From: Bacteroidaceae bacterium
GTDB taxonomy: Bacteria; Bacteroidota; Bacteroidia; Bacteroidales; Bacteroidaceae
Reading direction: 5' to 3'
NCBI GenBank assembly: GCA_017628775.1
Contig: JAGBYN010000100.1
Coordinates: 1-45,827, forward strand
Length of the DNA: 45,827 nt
Under the pieces are notes generated by a model, which was not told the DNA's origin, made no database searches, and saw only the letters and a program-made list of their open reading frames with translations. Shown here one piece after another: positions 1 to 8,875 of this stretch (its first letter is position 1; the number at the start of each line of letters is the position of its first letter). A program made the position numbers and the translations under genes.

Positions 1-21
1 CACAAATTTACTATATATTCC

Positions 22-188
22 AGGAAAATCCAAATTTCAGAAACCGTGCCAAAACCCGAAAGGATCAACGCCTTTTTCAAAAACTTTACAAAATGAAACT
101 TTTTTGATCCTTTTACTTTCATTTTGATTTTTCGCCCTTTTCAAGATTTTGACGAAAGGATCAAAGCAAAATGTTCAATGTGTTATGG
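22..188. repeat. 167-bp repeat, left copy (inverted relative to right end)
   Basis: This segment matches the reverse complement of 45650-45816 almost base for base; I count about two mismatches. It contains the decamer AAAGGATCAA three times (59-68 and 155-164 forward, 104-113 reversed). It also has a 10-bp inverted repeat, CAAAATGAAA at 89-98 with TTTCATTTTG at 117-126, so its transcript could fold. It has no convincing coding content. It may be a MITE-like or other multicopy element; its identity is unknown to me. Confidence 0.85.
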
Positions 189-363
189 AGCTTCTTCGGA
201 TGAGCTTTCGTTCTTGGGAATATTGCGCTTGAAGAATTTGTATTTTTATGTCACGCAAAGGCGCAAAGAGTCGCAAAGTCTTCTGTCTGCATTCCGCCCA
301 ATCTTTCCTTTCTCAACTCTAAACTCTCAACTCTAAACTCTCAACTCTAAACACACCCCGACC
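189..363. repeat. Intergenic stretch with CGCAAAG and CTCTAAA/CTCTCAA low-complexity repeats
   Basis: Downstream of ddh. The heptamer CGCAAAG occurs at 254-260, 262-268 and 272-278. From about 309 to 354 the sequence is an imperfect array of the heptamers CTCTAAA and CTCTCAA. The same heptamer style recurs at 34.3-34.5 kb and, inverted, at 45.1-45.2 kb. Short reading frames across it read as Leu-Asn-Ser-Lys/Gln-Leu runs and are not real genes. Confidence 0.7.
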
Positions 364-1263
364 CTACACCAACTGAGCCACCAACTTTTCACGATCGCCG
401 TAAAGGAAATCAATCAAAGGCACTTCAATCATGGTGTAACAACCTGGTTGCTGACGCATCGTAGCACGCGCTGCACTGACAAGCACCTGAGCGGTGAGTG
501 CTGGATTGTTGATCTTCATGTTAAATTCAAACATCTGATTCTGAGTCTTGCCCGATACACCCTTGCGCACCATATTTACGCCATGACCCATATCAATCAC
601 GTCGTCCACACAATCCACTTGAATCACATGCGTTTCGTCGTGCACGAAGTAAGCATCGCTCTTAATCGCCTGCGCCACTTCTTCAAAGTTATAACCCTCT
701 TCAAGTTCAATATAAACCATGCGGCGGTGAATACCTTGACCTGTAGGGATAGTCATTGAAAGCGCTGCCTTCACACCAGCGATTGCCTTCACAGCCACCG
801 TGTGGCCCATTGACATACCAGGACCGAAGTTCGTGTAGGTAATACCCTTAGGAGCCATCGCCAACAACAAGGCGCGCACCACACTATCGGTACCGGGGTC
901 CCACCCTGCCGAGATTACGCTGACCGCTCCATTTTCCTTTGCCACCTGACCAAGTGATTGACGCAAAGCCACAATCTGCGAGTGAATATCAAAACTATCT
1001 ACGGTGTTAATACCTTGCTTCAAAATCTTTGACGCAACCTCCTCTACCTTACGTGAAGGCGAAGCCACAATCGCAACATCCACATCCTTAAGTTCAGCGA
1101 TGTCTGCCACAACTTGATACTTCGTCAATTCAAAAGGCATATCCTGCGCACCATTTCTGCGCACAACACCTGCCACCTCCATATCAGGAGCTGCTTCAAG
1201 CGCCTCAAGCGTGAAGCGACCAATATTACCGTAGCCCACAATAGCTACTCTAATTTTCTTCAT
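364..1263 (-). CDS. ddh: Diaminopimelate dehydrogenase
   Basis: NADPH-dependent meso-diaminopimelate dehydrogenase. It converts tetrahydrodipicolinate plus ammonia directly to meso-DAP for lysine and peptidoglycan, in the cytoplasm. The 299-residue protein has the N-terminal dinucleotide motif GYGNIG (residues 10-15), GVVRR soon after, and the family's GWDPG and GPGMSMGH segments in the substrate-binding half. Length fits the family (about 300-320). I start at the ATG at 1263 because the match to the family begins with MKKIRVAIVGYG; an in-frame ATG nine bases upstream and a longer extension to 1338 look non-coding. It follows the S41 peptidase gene on the same strand but has its own candidate promoter. 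dapB, supplying its substrate, lies at 34.5 kb. Assignment is firm. Confidence 0.95.
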   Translation of the reverse strand: MKKIRVAIVGYGNIGRFTLEALEAAPDMEVAGVVRRNGAQDMPFELTKYQVVADIAELKDVDVAIVASPSRKVEEVASKILKQGINTVDSFDIHSQIVALRQSLGQVAKENGAVSVISAGWDPGTDSVVRALLLAMAPKGITYTNFGPGMSMGHTVAVKAIAGVKAALSMTIPTGQGIHRRMVYIELEEGYNFEEVAQAIKSDAYFVHDETHVIQVDCVDDVIDMGHGVNMVRKGVSGKTQNQMFEFNMKINNPALTAQVLVSAARATMRQQPGCYTMIEVPLIDFLYGDREKLVAQLV

Positions 1264-1356
1264 ATTTTCCATTGTATATATTATAATTAAGTGATTAATG
1301 CATGATGCAAACCAACAAGAACTCAGCGCCATCCACACTCAGTTTGCACGCGACTG

Positions 1357-1386
1357 CAAAAATACATTTTATATCGAAAAAACCAA
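1357..1386 (-). promoter_or_regulatory. Candidate Bacteroidetes promoter for ddh
   Basis: On the minus strand, TATTTTTG (1357-1364) matches the -7 consensus TAnnTTTG, and TTGG (1383-1386) stands 18 bases upstream as the -33 element. It would give a leader of roughly 85 bases before the ddh ATG. Confidence 0.55.
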
Positions 1387-1443
1387 GTTAACGAAATGTT
1401 AAAACGTAACAATTATCAAACGCACCTGAGGCGCACAAGCTCC

Positions 1444-3114
1444 CTACTTCTTCTTACCGCTTAAAATTTCATGATAAGTCTTGGAATCGCGCAGCACACC
1501 CAACGCTGATTGAAACGCCTTGTCCTTTGATTCGAAATACTCAAACACACCTTTTGAATCATAGTACATTGCAATAATTCTCATTTCCAACAATTCTTTG
1601 AGCACCGCCTTATTCTTAATGAGATCCAATTCAAGGTTGGGCTTAAAAATCTCTTGAATGGCTTTAAACTCTGCCGACGTTTCAAAATCCGTTTTATCCT
1701 CACGCTTGGCTGCCTCTTTCAACAGATCCAAAATTCGGTTGCTGTTCGACTGGAACTTAAAATCTGATTCAAGCATAAACGTCTTAAAGGACTCATATTC
1801 TTCCTCTGTCAACCTAAAATCCTTGGCAGGCGCAATCCTATCGTGCGTGTTTCTATAACGAACGCAAAAGTCAGAAAACGGCAAGCTTCCATCAATAGCC
1901 GCTGCTACGTTCGACACCAACGTGTCGAGAGCCTCAATATCAGGCATAATACCACCACCATCTTTCACGGGGCGACCATTCTGGGTGTAAAACGTTTTGG
2001 CTAAGCTATCGGCTTGATATACTGGACGACCGTTTTCATATTTATAAGCCTGAACACAACGCCCACTGGGAATAATATAACGACTCACGGTTAATTTCAC
2101 GGATGTATTGTAAGGCAATTGACGGGTGGTTTGCACCAACCCCTTGCCATAGGTGCGATCGCCAATAATAACGGCGCGGTCGTAATCCTGCAATGCGCCC
2201 GATGTTATTTCTGCCGCCGAGGCTGTGGCGCCATCCACCATAACCGCAATGGGGATCTGCGTATCTATGGGCTGTTCGGACGTCAAACTCACCTCATCAA
2301 TCCATGTCATTTTACTTTTTGTTTCAACAACCTTTGTGCCTCGCGGAACGAACAAACCAACAAGATTCACGGCTTCGTCCATCAAACCGCCGCCATTCTG
2401 ACTAAGGTCAATCACCAACTGCTTCATACCCTGTTGCTTAAGCGCCATAAAAGCGCGCTTAAACTCTGCAGTGGTATTTTCTATAAAACTTTGAAGGCGG
2501 ATATAACCGATTGAATCGGCAGTCATATACGTAAACGGAACACTGGGCTGCACTATCATCTGTCGGGTCAAGGTAAATGTAAGCAACGAATCCTTGACAA
2601 ACGGACGCTTGACATACAACTGAAAACTTGAACCAGCCTCGCCACGAAGATGATCGGTGACACGCGAAAGGAAATCCTGACTATCCTCACCATCTTTGAG
2701 GGTCATATCCAAAGAATCTATACGAAGCACGATATCCCCAGTGCGCAACCCCGCCTTACCCGCAGGCATATTAAAATAAGGCGAATTAAAGACACATCGC
2801 TTTAAATCAGGACGGTAATAAATAGGCGAACCGATACCAGCATATTTCCCGGTGCGCATTTCTTTCAACACATGCGAGTCCGACTCGGGGTAATACTCGG
2901 TGTAAGGATCAACAGAACTCATCACATAATGAATTGCCTCAGTCAGTTTCTTCTCCACATCCAAGGTATCCACATAATATTGATCAAGCTCCGTAATCGC
3001 CTCATTGAATATTTCAAGTTGCTTCATCACCTTAAACGCATGGTCATCCTTCTTATCTTGTGCCCAAGACAAGCCAAAAACCAAAGCAAGCAACGAAAGA
3101 CAAATCTTCTTCAT
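1444..3114 (-). CDS. S41 family carboxyl-terminal processing peptidase
   Basis: Secreted or periplasmic serine protease of the CtpA/Prc type. From the ATG at 3114 the product has 556 residues. It starts with a signal peptide (MKKI..., a hydrophobic stretch, then SWAQ at about 16-19), then a region before a PDZ domain (roughly 70-165), then the S41 catalytic domain. The Ser-Lys dyad is visible: Ser299 in TASAAE and Lys324 in TYGKGLVQ, 25 residues apart as expected for the family. A helical C-terminal tail of about 150 residues follows, as in other Bacteroidetes homologues. An upstream in-frame start at 3150 would put 12 residues before the signal peptide and is not favoured. The specific substrate is unknown. 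Confidence 0.93.
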   Translation of the reverse strand: MKKICLSLLALVFGLSWAQDKKDDHAFKVMKQLEIFNEAITELDQYYVDTLDVEKKLTEAIHYVMSSVDPYTEYYPESDSHVLKEMRTGKYAGIGSPIYYRPDLKRCVFNSPYFNMPAGKAGLRTGDIVLRIDSLDMTLKDGEDSQDFLSRVTDHLRGEAGSSFQLYVKRPFVKDSLLTFTLTRQMIVQPSVPFTYMTADSIGYIRLQSFIENTTAEFKRAFMALKQQGMKQLVIDLSQNGGGLMDEAVNLVGLFVPRGTKVVETKSKMTWIDEVSLTSEQPIDTQIPIAVMVDGATASAAEITSGALQDYDRAVIIGDRTYGKGLVQTTRQLPYNTSVKLTVSRYIIPSGRCVQAYKYENGRPVYQADSLAKTFYTQNGRPVKDGGGIMPDIEALDTLVSNVAAAIDGSLPFSDFCVRYRNTHDRIAPAKDFRLTEEEYESFKTFMLESDFKFQSNSNRILDLLKEAAKREDKTDFETSAEFKAIQEIFKPNLELDLIKNKAVLKELLEMRIIAMYYDSKGVFEYFESKDKAFQSALGVLRDSKTYHEILSGKKK

Positions 3115-3173
3115 AAATAAGTTAGCAATTCTATTTTGTAATACGATCAATTACTGCATAAACATCCTGTGCG

Positions 3174-3200
3174 CAAAATTAATGATAAATTTCGAACAAA
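3174..3200 (-). promoter_or_regulatory. Candidate promoter for the S41 peptidase gene
   Basis: The minus strand carries TAATTTTG (3174-3181), matching TAnnTTTG, with TTTG at 3197-3200. The 15-base spacing is shorter than the usual 17-20, so the upstream box is uncertain. Confidence 0.4.
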
Positions 3201-3295
3201 CTTCTCAAAACGATGTTTTATGACTTCCTAAGAAAGCACAAAAGCTGTTTTCGCGGGCACTTTTTAGCAAAAATGCAAAAAAAATCATAGAAGGT

Positions 3296-3327
3296 ATTGC
3301 ATATTTCAAAATAAAGCACTACTTTTG
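3296..3327 (+). promoter_or_regulatory. Candidate promoter for the tRNA-Asn pair
   Basis: TACTTTTG at 3320-3327 fits the -7 consensus TAnnTTTG. ATTG at 3296-3299 is a plausible -33 element with 20 bases between. It lies about 40 bases before the first tRNA-Asn. Confidence 0.55.
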
Positions 3328-3366
3328 CATCGCAATTCAAACAAGTAGCGTTTTAACGCATCACTT

Positions 3367-3440
3367 GCTTCAGTAGCTCAGTTGGTTAGAGCACCTGACT
3401 GTTAATCAGGGGGTCGTTGGTTCAAGCCCATCCTGAAGCG
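3367..3440 (+). tRNA. tRNA-Asn (GTT), copy 1
   Basis: A 74-nt cloverleaf. The acceptor stem pairs GCTTCAG with CTGAAGC, followed by discriminator G. The anticodon stem CCTGA/TCAGG encloses the loop CTGTTAA with anticodon GTT. The T-loop GTTCAAGCCC is standard. CCA is not encoded. An identical copy follows 21 bases downstream. Confidence 0.95.
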
Positions 3441-3461
3441 CAACACTTGTTTGAATACACT

Positions 3462-3535
3462 GCTTCAGTAGCTCAGTTGGTTAGAGCACCTGACTGTTAA
3501 TCAGGGGGTCGTTGGTTCAAGCCCATCCTGAAGCG
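3462..3535 (+). tRNA. tRNA-Asn (GTT), copy 2
   Basis: Identical in sequence to the first copy and probably in the same transcript. Its 3' part (from 3515), together with the terminator behind it, is duplicated at 6015-6075. This makes it the likely anchor of the islet that follows. Confidence 0.95.
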
Positions 3536-3575
3536 CAAAAATCCTGCGAATTTCGCAGGATTTTTTTATTTTTAC
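3515..3575 (+). repeat. Left direct repeat: tRNA-Asn 3' part plus terminator (att-like)
   Basis: This 61-base segment matches 6015-6075, exactly 2,500 bases away, in the T-loop, the 3' acceptor, the terminator stem and the T tract. A few substitutions lie in the acceptor end and the hairpin loop. The arrangement resembles the direct repeats flanking elements inserted at tRNA 3' ends. No integrase gene lies between them. Confidence 0.75.
3541..3567 (+). terminator. Intrinsic terminator of the tRNA-Asn operon
   Basis: A 9-bp perfect stem ATCCTGCGA/TCGCAGGAT with a 3-base loop (3541-3561), followed by a run of T. It begins five bases after the second tRNA. Confidence 0.9.
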
Positions 3576-3790
3576 ACGAACTTAGCGATATAAAAAGAAT
3601 AAAGAGCATCACTTTTCAAATAATCTCATTTTTATTAAGAAGGAACATAGCGAGCTATACAACTGATAATCAAAGAGAAAACAGCAGTAAAGCTATTGAA
3701 ATCAAAGAATCACACCTTCAAAAAGAAAACACCATTGCAGTACGACGACATCGCTTCAATGAGAGTGTAACTTAATAACAAGATCTATTT

Positions 3791-5680
3791 ATGATAGAAA
3801 TTAGGAACATACAAGATTTTAATGATTATCTTGACACACTTCTCAATCAGACTGAGTGTGATGATATAGAATTCAAGAGTGCGGCAGGTGGTTTCCCAAG
3901 CAGTTTTTGGGATACCTACTCTGCATTTGCCAACACCGATGGCGGTACTATCGTGTTTGGAGTAAAAGAAACTGACGGAAAGTTCTCGCTTAATGGACTC
4001 TCAGCCGAACAAATAGAAAAGTACAAAAAAGATTTCTGGAACAACGTAAACAATCGTTCTACCATTAGTTGCAATCTAATGAATGAGAATGATGTGCTTG
4101 ACGCAGAATATAAGGGATATAAGTTTTTGCTCTTCTTTGTACCAAGAGCCAGCAAAGAACAACGCCCCGTATTCAGAGCTACAGATCCGTACAAAGGCAC
4201 TTACAAACGTAACTACGAGGGGGATTACCTATGCACACGACGAGAAGTAATACGAATGTATGCTGATGCAGACGAACAACATCCAACGGACAGTCGTATA
4301 TTGAAGAATTACACAATGGACGATATTGATATGGAAACCATCCAAGCATATCGTCAAAAATTTAGCATCTCTTCCCCTGACCACCCATGGTTGCTGCTCA
4401 GTGAATTGGAACTGCTTAAGAAACTTGGAGGATATCGCAAGGATAGAGAAACAGGTGAGGAGGGATTTACTGTCGCCGGATTACTTATGTTTGGCAAAAA
4501 CGAATCTATTACAGATCCTGAATGTACTCCAAATTTTTTCCCTGACTATCGTGAACATCTCACAGAAGATGAAAACGTAAGATGGACAAACCGTATATGT
4601 GCTGATGGAACTTGGGAGGCCAACTTATTTAACTTTTACCAGCGAGTTTTACCAAGATTACAATCGGTATTGCCTAAACCTTTTAAATTAGAAGGCAATA
4701 CTCGTAAGGAAGAAACTCCAGCTCATATAGCTGTCAGAGAAGCCCTAATTAATCTATGCGTGCATGCTGATTATACGGAAGATGCTTCGCTTGTTGTTAA
4801 GCACAACACAAACGCCTTTGTGTTTTCTAATCCTGGTACAATGCTTGTTTCAAAAGAACAATATTATTCTGGAGGTGAAAGTGTATGCCGCAATAAATCG
4901 CTACAGAAAATGTTTTCAATGTTAGGTGTTGCAGAAAAGGCTGGAAGTGGTACGGACAAAATCTTAAAGGGTTGGAGAGAATCCAACTGGAGAGCACCAA
5001 TGTTAGATGAACATCAAAAACCCGATAAAGTAGAGCTGATTATGCCAATGGAATCTTTACTTTCAGAGAATGTAAAATTAAAATTGGAGGAAAAGTTTGG
5101 CAGCATAACAAGTAATTTTGAGCATGAAGTTTTGTCAGTTTTAGCCTTAACATGCGATGAAGGTAGTGTAACAAATGAAAGATTACGTTATTCTCTTAAT
5201 TTACATAAAGGACAAATATCTGAGTTGTTGAAACGCATGTGTCAAAATGGACTACTTGTCTCTCAAGGATATGGCAGAGGTATGAAATATTATCTGCCTG
5301 AAAAGAGTAGCAACAACTTATTCTCTATAACAAGTCCAGAAACTAATATGGCAAGCTCGGGAAGTAATGTTGCAACCTTAGAAGAAAATATGGCAAGCTC
5401 GGGAAGTAATGTTGCAACCTTAGAGGAGAATATGGCAAGCTCGGGAAGTAATGTTGCAACCTCTTCAAAAAAGAGATTATCTAAGCAACAAATGAATGAA
5501 TTGATAAAAGCAGTCTGTGTTGAATGGATTTCATTAGAAGATATAGCCTTACGAATAGGCAAAGATTATAAATATCTTCGCAACCACATTATTCCGCGTA
5601 TGCTAAAAGAAAAAGCAATAGAAATGCTATACCCAGGTACACCCAATCATCCCAAACAACAATACAAGATTAAAGACTGA
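3791..5680 (+). CDS. AlbA_2-domain putative ATPase / transcriptional regulator (COG2865-like)
   Basis: A 629-residue cytoplasmic protein. The N-terminus has the AlbA_2 (Schlafen-type, divergent AAA-4) signature: DDIEFKSAAGG and an AFANTDGGTIVFGV segment within residues 25-60. The middle (about 300-410) resembles the HATPase_c_4 module of COG2865: REALINLCVHADY, then SNPG and GVAEKAGSGTDKI. Winged-helix segments follow at about 440-500 and again at the C-terminus (about 570-629). Between them sit three copies of a 14-residue repeat. Proteins of this build are annotated as DNA-binding or ATP-binding regulators; some relatives occur in defence loci, but a role here is inference. It is the main cargo of the islet between the tRNA-Asn repeats and is AT-rich relative to the core genes. 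Start chosen at the ATG at 3791, which gives the full AlbA_2 domain. Confidence 0.85.
   Translation: MIEIRNIQDFNDYLDTLLNQTECDDIEFKSAAGGFPSSFWDTYSAFANTDGGTIVFGVKETDGKFSLNGLSAEQIEKYKKDFWNNVNNRSTISCNLMNENDVLDAEYKGYKFLLFFVPRASKEQRPVFRATDPYKGTYKRNYEGDYLCTRREVIRMYADADEQHPTDSRILKNYTMDDIDMETIQAYRQKFSISSPDHPWLLLSELELLKKLGGYRKDRETGEEGFTVAGLLMFGKNESITDPECTPNFFPDYREHLTEDENVRWTNRICADGTWEANLFNFYQRVLPRLQSVLPKPFKLEGNTRKEETPAHIAVREALINLCVHADYTEDASLVVKHNTNAFVFSNPGTMLVSKEQYYSGGESVCRNKSLQKMFSMLGVAEKAGSGTDKILKGWRESNWRAPMLDEHQKPDKVELIMPMESLLSENVKLKLEEKFGSITSNFEHEVLSVLALTCDEGSVTNERLRYSLNLHKGQISELLKRMCQNGLLVSQGYGRGMKYYLPEKSSNNLFSITSPETNMASSGSNVATLEENMASSGSNVATLEENMASSGSNVATSSKKRLSKQQMNELIKAVCVEWISLEDIALRIGKDYKYLRNHIIPRMLKEKAIEMLYPGTPNHPKQQYKIKD
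5348..5463 (+). repeat. 42-bp in-frame tandem repeat within the AlbA_2 protein gene
   Basis: Units begin at 5348, 5390 and 5432, the third shortened at its end. Each encodes MASSGSNVAT followed by LEEN (residues about 520-558). The copies are almost identical at the DNA level, with two changes between units 1 and 2, which suggests recent expansion or slippage. It forms a linker between the winged-helix regions. Confidence 0.9.
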
Positions 5681-5809
5681 TTTTTTGTTAACGGATAAAG
5701 TTTACAAGAAAAACTTGACACTTTACAATAGAATAAAACGTATCAATTTGATTTATACGATGTTATAAAAATCACACTTTACAAGAAAAGCTATTAAGTA
5801 ACAAGAAGA

Positions 5810-5935
5810 ATGAAATATAAAGGCAAAAGTATAGAGGTAATAGGAAGCAAAATGCCGTTTGATAAGAAAACGCTTTGGATCCAAACCCTTGAAAACAATA
5901 ACGAAGAAACGCTTATTAGCACTCTGCGAAAATAG
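5810..5935 (+). CDS. Possible 41-residue protein, unknown
   Basis: ATG at 5810, stop at 5933-5935. The product is lysine-rich (starts MKYKGKSIEVIGSK, ends ISTLRK) with no motif I recognise. AAGAAG lies just upstream of the ATG, a weak ribosome-site-like purine run. It lies in the islet between the AlbA_2 gene and the right tRNA-Asn repeat. It may be a remnant of a larger gene or not coding at all. Confidence 0.3.
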   Translation: MKYKGKSIEVIGSKMPFDKKTLWIQTLENNNEETLISTLRK

Positions 5936-6014
5936 CCTTACTCTCTTGTCACAACTAAGAAAAGCGATGCAAGGTGTTCAAACACATGCTACACTTGCCG
6001 ATAAGGTGACTATA

Positions 6015-6075
6015 GTTCAAGTCCACCCTGAAAATAAAAAAATCCTGCGAAATTCGCAGGATTTTTTATTTTTCA
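6015..6075 (+). repeat. Right direct repeat: degenerate tRNA 3' part plus terminator copy
   Basis: This copy keeps GTTCAAG and CCTGAA of the tRNA, a perfect 9-bp stem (6042-6050 with 6054-6062) and the T tract. The sequence upstream of 6015 no longer forms a convincing tRNA, although an anticodon-stem-like pair (CACTT/AGGTG, about 5992-6008) remains. The hairpin can still end transcription from either side. It matches 3515-3575. Confidence 0.75.
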
Positions 6076-6382
6076 CTATTGATATCCGCCAAACATATTT
6101 TTTGGGCTAACCACATTGATTTTAGCGATAGAAACCTCTTTAAGGTCTCAACAGCTTTCGAAGAAAACATTACCTACTAAAAGCCTCTTCTTTTAACGGA
6201 CACCAATAAAATTTGTAGGACACAAGACTAAAGTGCAATCTTGCAGATTCCTTTGTTGAGCAATATATGTGAACTAATGTGGGTGAAAGGTGGACTATAG
6301 CAATTAGATTATCAAAACTACACTTATTCTCCAAAGTATAGATAAACGTCTCAAAATCATTTCTCACATCTTTACTCTACTC
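6076..6382. other. Gene-poor spacer between the left islet and the five-gene operon
   Basis: About 300 bases, AT-rich. A 65-codon frame on the minus strand (6170-6367) has no signal peptide, motif or ribosome site and is probably fortuitous. I see no RNA gene or clear repeat. Confidence 0.5.
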
Positions 6383-8188
6383 TTAAAAATCGCCCAATCC
6401 AAACAAGCCGATTTCTGGATCTGGTTCTGGTTGCCAAGTTCTCACTAAAATAACAGGACGTTCTTTATCGTTAAGATCTACCTGCAAGTAGAGATAACCA
6501 ATATCACCATAGGTTGTTGAATAGTAGTCTTGCTTGATTTGAATACCAAATTCTTCGCCATCCTTAGCCTTTCTAATTTCATTATTAGCAAAGCGAATAT
6601 TCACAAACTCATTACTATTAAAGCACTTTTCCAATTTCCTCAAATACTCTTCTTTACTATACTGAGTTCGGACCACATATTCATGATTGCTGAATGAACT
6701 TCCTTGTGAATCCGTACCCTTTGATCTCACCATACGATTGGCGACATACCCAACAATAATCACGGCATCGTCATCAAAGATGGTACGAAGATAATCTATT
6801 CGTTTTAAAGCATAAGCCGTCTTGTAATTTTCAAGAAACTCAATAATGGATTGTCGTGCATGTTCAGTCCATGCGCCTTTGTTGAGAATATCTTCTTTTG
6901 CCTTTTGATCTAAACCAAAGGCGATGCAATCTATTTTCTTGTCTGCGTTGAAGGTAAAAACAACATCCTCAACAAAGTTCTTGCGGGCACCACGGGCAAA
7001 CGAGAACGACATTTGTATGCTTCGTGCAACAACGGCATCATCAAATTGGTAGAGCATGCATTCCTTAGTGTCAAGTACTCGTGCTTTACCATACATAATG
7101 AGCTGCTCAAAAATGCTTAGACCGTTGGTCGTAAAATAGTGTTTCACACCTTCATACCGTTTCGTACGAATAGCCTCAACAACTTTAGCCAAAATTTGTT
7201 GATAAGCCTTTATTTCCTCGGGCGAAGTAATCACACCATTCTTCTTTACCTTCACCTTTTCTGCCTTTTCAACTTTAGTCTTGCCTGTAGCAATATTTAT
7301 GCGCGAACCCTTAATTGGGAAACTTGGGGAATTCTGCAACACGCTATAAACCTCTGGATTTAAGTGCGCTTGCCCCTTATAGGCGTACTCATAATTAAGC
7401 TGCACATGCTCAGGCACCATATTTTTCCCAAACTCCATGCTTCCGCGCCCGCTCTTTACGCTTGAGATATTACTCCAATTGCGTCCGTCAAAATAGGTAA
7501 AGTCTAAACTTCCAACAGGCGCACCATCAAAAAGCACCATAATATCTACAAACGTACCATCATTCTTCGTAACCTCTACACTTAACCGATTGAACAATTC
7601 AGTCATGCGTTGCGGCAACCACGTAATGGGGTGTATTTTCGCACCATCTTCTTCACACTCATAAAGAAATTCATTGTTGTGAGGCACCGACTTCAGTAAA
7701 GCCAATGCCCAGTAGTAGTTACGAAGCGCGTCGTCAATTTTATGATTACCTTCAGCCATGTTACCTAAGCGAATCAGTTCTTTAATCGTACGTAGTCGCC
7801 CTTCAAAAATACGCTTGAGTTCTGCGCGCTTAATGTACCTACCGATACGATATTCATCATCGCTTTGGTTGATAACAATACGTTCAGTGTTGGTGAGCGT
7901 AGCTGTAGCATAGGTCTGAACCATTAGGTTTGCTGTACTTTGCGATTTTAGCAAACCGTTAGTACTCATCTCCTCCTCCTCAATGCTAAAATTGCTATTG
8001 ACGACAACAGAGATTTTACTTATCAAATCAACAAGTGCATGTTGGTCCGCCTCTTCAACAGTCGCACCCACACCTTCCCCAAACAAGTAAATAGTGGTAT
8101 TACGCTTTATCTCTTCCCAACTTTGCGCAGAAGCGGTCGGCAAGAGAAAAAGCGTAACTAAAACAGATAGAAGAAAGCTCTTTGTCAT
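6383..8188 (-). CDS. Secreted protein with LPP20-like N-terminal region
   Basis: 601 residues with a signal peptide at 1-22 ending TASAQ. Residues about 28-130 (IYLFGEGVGATVEEADQHAL..., then a hydrophobic beta/alpha segment) look like the LPP20 / conserved secreted-protein domain often found in Bacteroidetes. The rest is mixed alpha/beta without a motif I can name; a region around 330-480 shows alternating basic helices and strands. It is the last gene of a five-gene minus-strand operon, three bases behind its neighbour. Function is unknown. The export signal and operon context suggest an envelope assembly or accessory role, which is inference. Confidence 0.8.
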   Translation of the reverse strand: MTKSFLLSVLVTLFLLPTASAQSWEEIKRNTTIYLFGEGVGATVEEADQHALVDLISKISVVVNSNFSIEEEEMSTNGLLKSQSTANLMVQTYATATLTNTERIVINQSDDEYRIGRYIKRAELKRIFEGRLRTIKELIRLGNMAEGNHKIDDALRNYYWALALLKSVPHNNEFLYECEEDGAKIHPITWLPQRMTELFNRLSVEVTKNDGTFVDIMVLFDGAPVGSLDFTYFDGRNWSNISSVKSGRGSMEFGKNMVPEHVQLNYEYAYKGQAHLNPEVYSVLQNSPSFPIKGSRINIATGKTKVEKAEKVKVKKNGVITSPEEIKAYQQILAKVVEAIRTKRYEGVKHYFTTNGLSIFEQLIMYGKARVLDTKECMLYQFDDAVVARSIQMSFSFARGARKNFVEDVVFTFNADKKIDCIAFGLDQKAKEDILNKGAWTEHARQSIIEFLENYKTAYALKRIDYLRTIFDDDAVIIVGYVANRMVRSKGTDSQGSSFSNHEYVVRTQYSKEEYLRKLEKCFNSNEFVNIRFANNEIRKAKDGEEFGIQIKQDYYSTTYGDIGYLYLQVDLNDKERPVILVRTWQPEPDPEIGLFGLGDF

Positions 8189-8191
8189 GCT

Positions 8192-8833
8192 TTATTCAGC
8201 AGTAGGTTCAAATCCTTCCTGTACGAAAGCGCTTACTTTCTCAGCATACTTTTGAGCCGCCTCACTTTCCTTTGCTGCATTCTCATAAGCACGAATGCGC
8301 GCACGAGTCGCAGCACTCTCACTTACAATGAAGAAAGCCTGCATTTCAAATGTACCATCCTTGTTTTCGCGAATCACAGTAAACGACTCTTGCAATTCAC
8401 CATTTATTTCTTTCTGCACTAGACTTTCATAAGCCGCATAGAAACGATCAAATTCAGCAGTTGCATCATCTGCGTTACTCGCCATATCGCTTAAAACACG
8501 ACCTTTGAGGGTGCGAGTTGCTTGAAGTGCATAAATATTAGCAGCATTATTAATACAAGTTTGATGACCTACATTTTTTGATTTGAACTGTGAGCAGCCA
8601 CCCATTAATTCATAATTATCTTCACCTGTTTTATTCAGTTTCTCATAATGCATTAAAAGTACTACTTCAAGAGAACGAGTAGATCCGTAAAGGGTCCACC
8701 CTCCTTTCTTAAACTCCTTCATTTTCATCTTATACTCCTTCTTTATCGCCTTTTCCAAAGCCTTTGAATTTTGCGCAAAAGTAGCGGGTAATAGCACGCA
8801 AAGTGCCATAAGGAATGTGATAATCTTTTTCAT
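8192..8833 (-). CDS. Secreted protein of unknown function
   Basis: 213 residues with a clear signal peptide (MKKII..., cleavage after TFAQ at about 18-21). The mature part is helical and charged, with a lysine-rich stretch at about 27-45 and an alanine/glutamate-rich C-terminus (about 170-213). Two cysteines around the middle (GGCSQF and QTCINNA) may pair in the periplasm. The gene precedes the LPP20-like gene by three bases and follows the FGE-like lipoprotein gene by 42, so the products probably act together. The helical architecture with YALQATRTLKGR resembles companion proteins of LPP20-type genes, but I cannot name a family with confidence. Confidence 0.75.
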   Translation of the reverse strand: MKKIITFLMALCVLLPATFAQNSKALEKAIKKEYKMKMKEFKKGGWTLYGSTRSLEVVLLMHYEKLNKTGEDNYELMGGCSQFKSKNVGHQTCINNAANIYALQATRTLKGRVLSDMASNADDATAEFDRFYAAYESLVQKEINGELQESFTVIRENKDGTFEMQAFFIVSESAATRARIRAYENAAKESEAAQKYAEKVSAFVQEGFEPTAE

Positions 8834-8875
8834 AATCGTATAAGTTATTTGGTTAATATGCCAATGACAATGATT

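Noticed and set aside
124..336. 70-codon frame at the left end
   Set aside because: It runs across the 167-bp repeat and the heptamer array; its end is the repeat-derived LNSQL type.
6170..6367. 65-codon frame on the minus strand downstream of the five-gene operon
   Set aside because: No motif, signal or ribosome site; composition resembles the AT-rich spacer.
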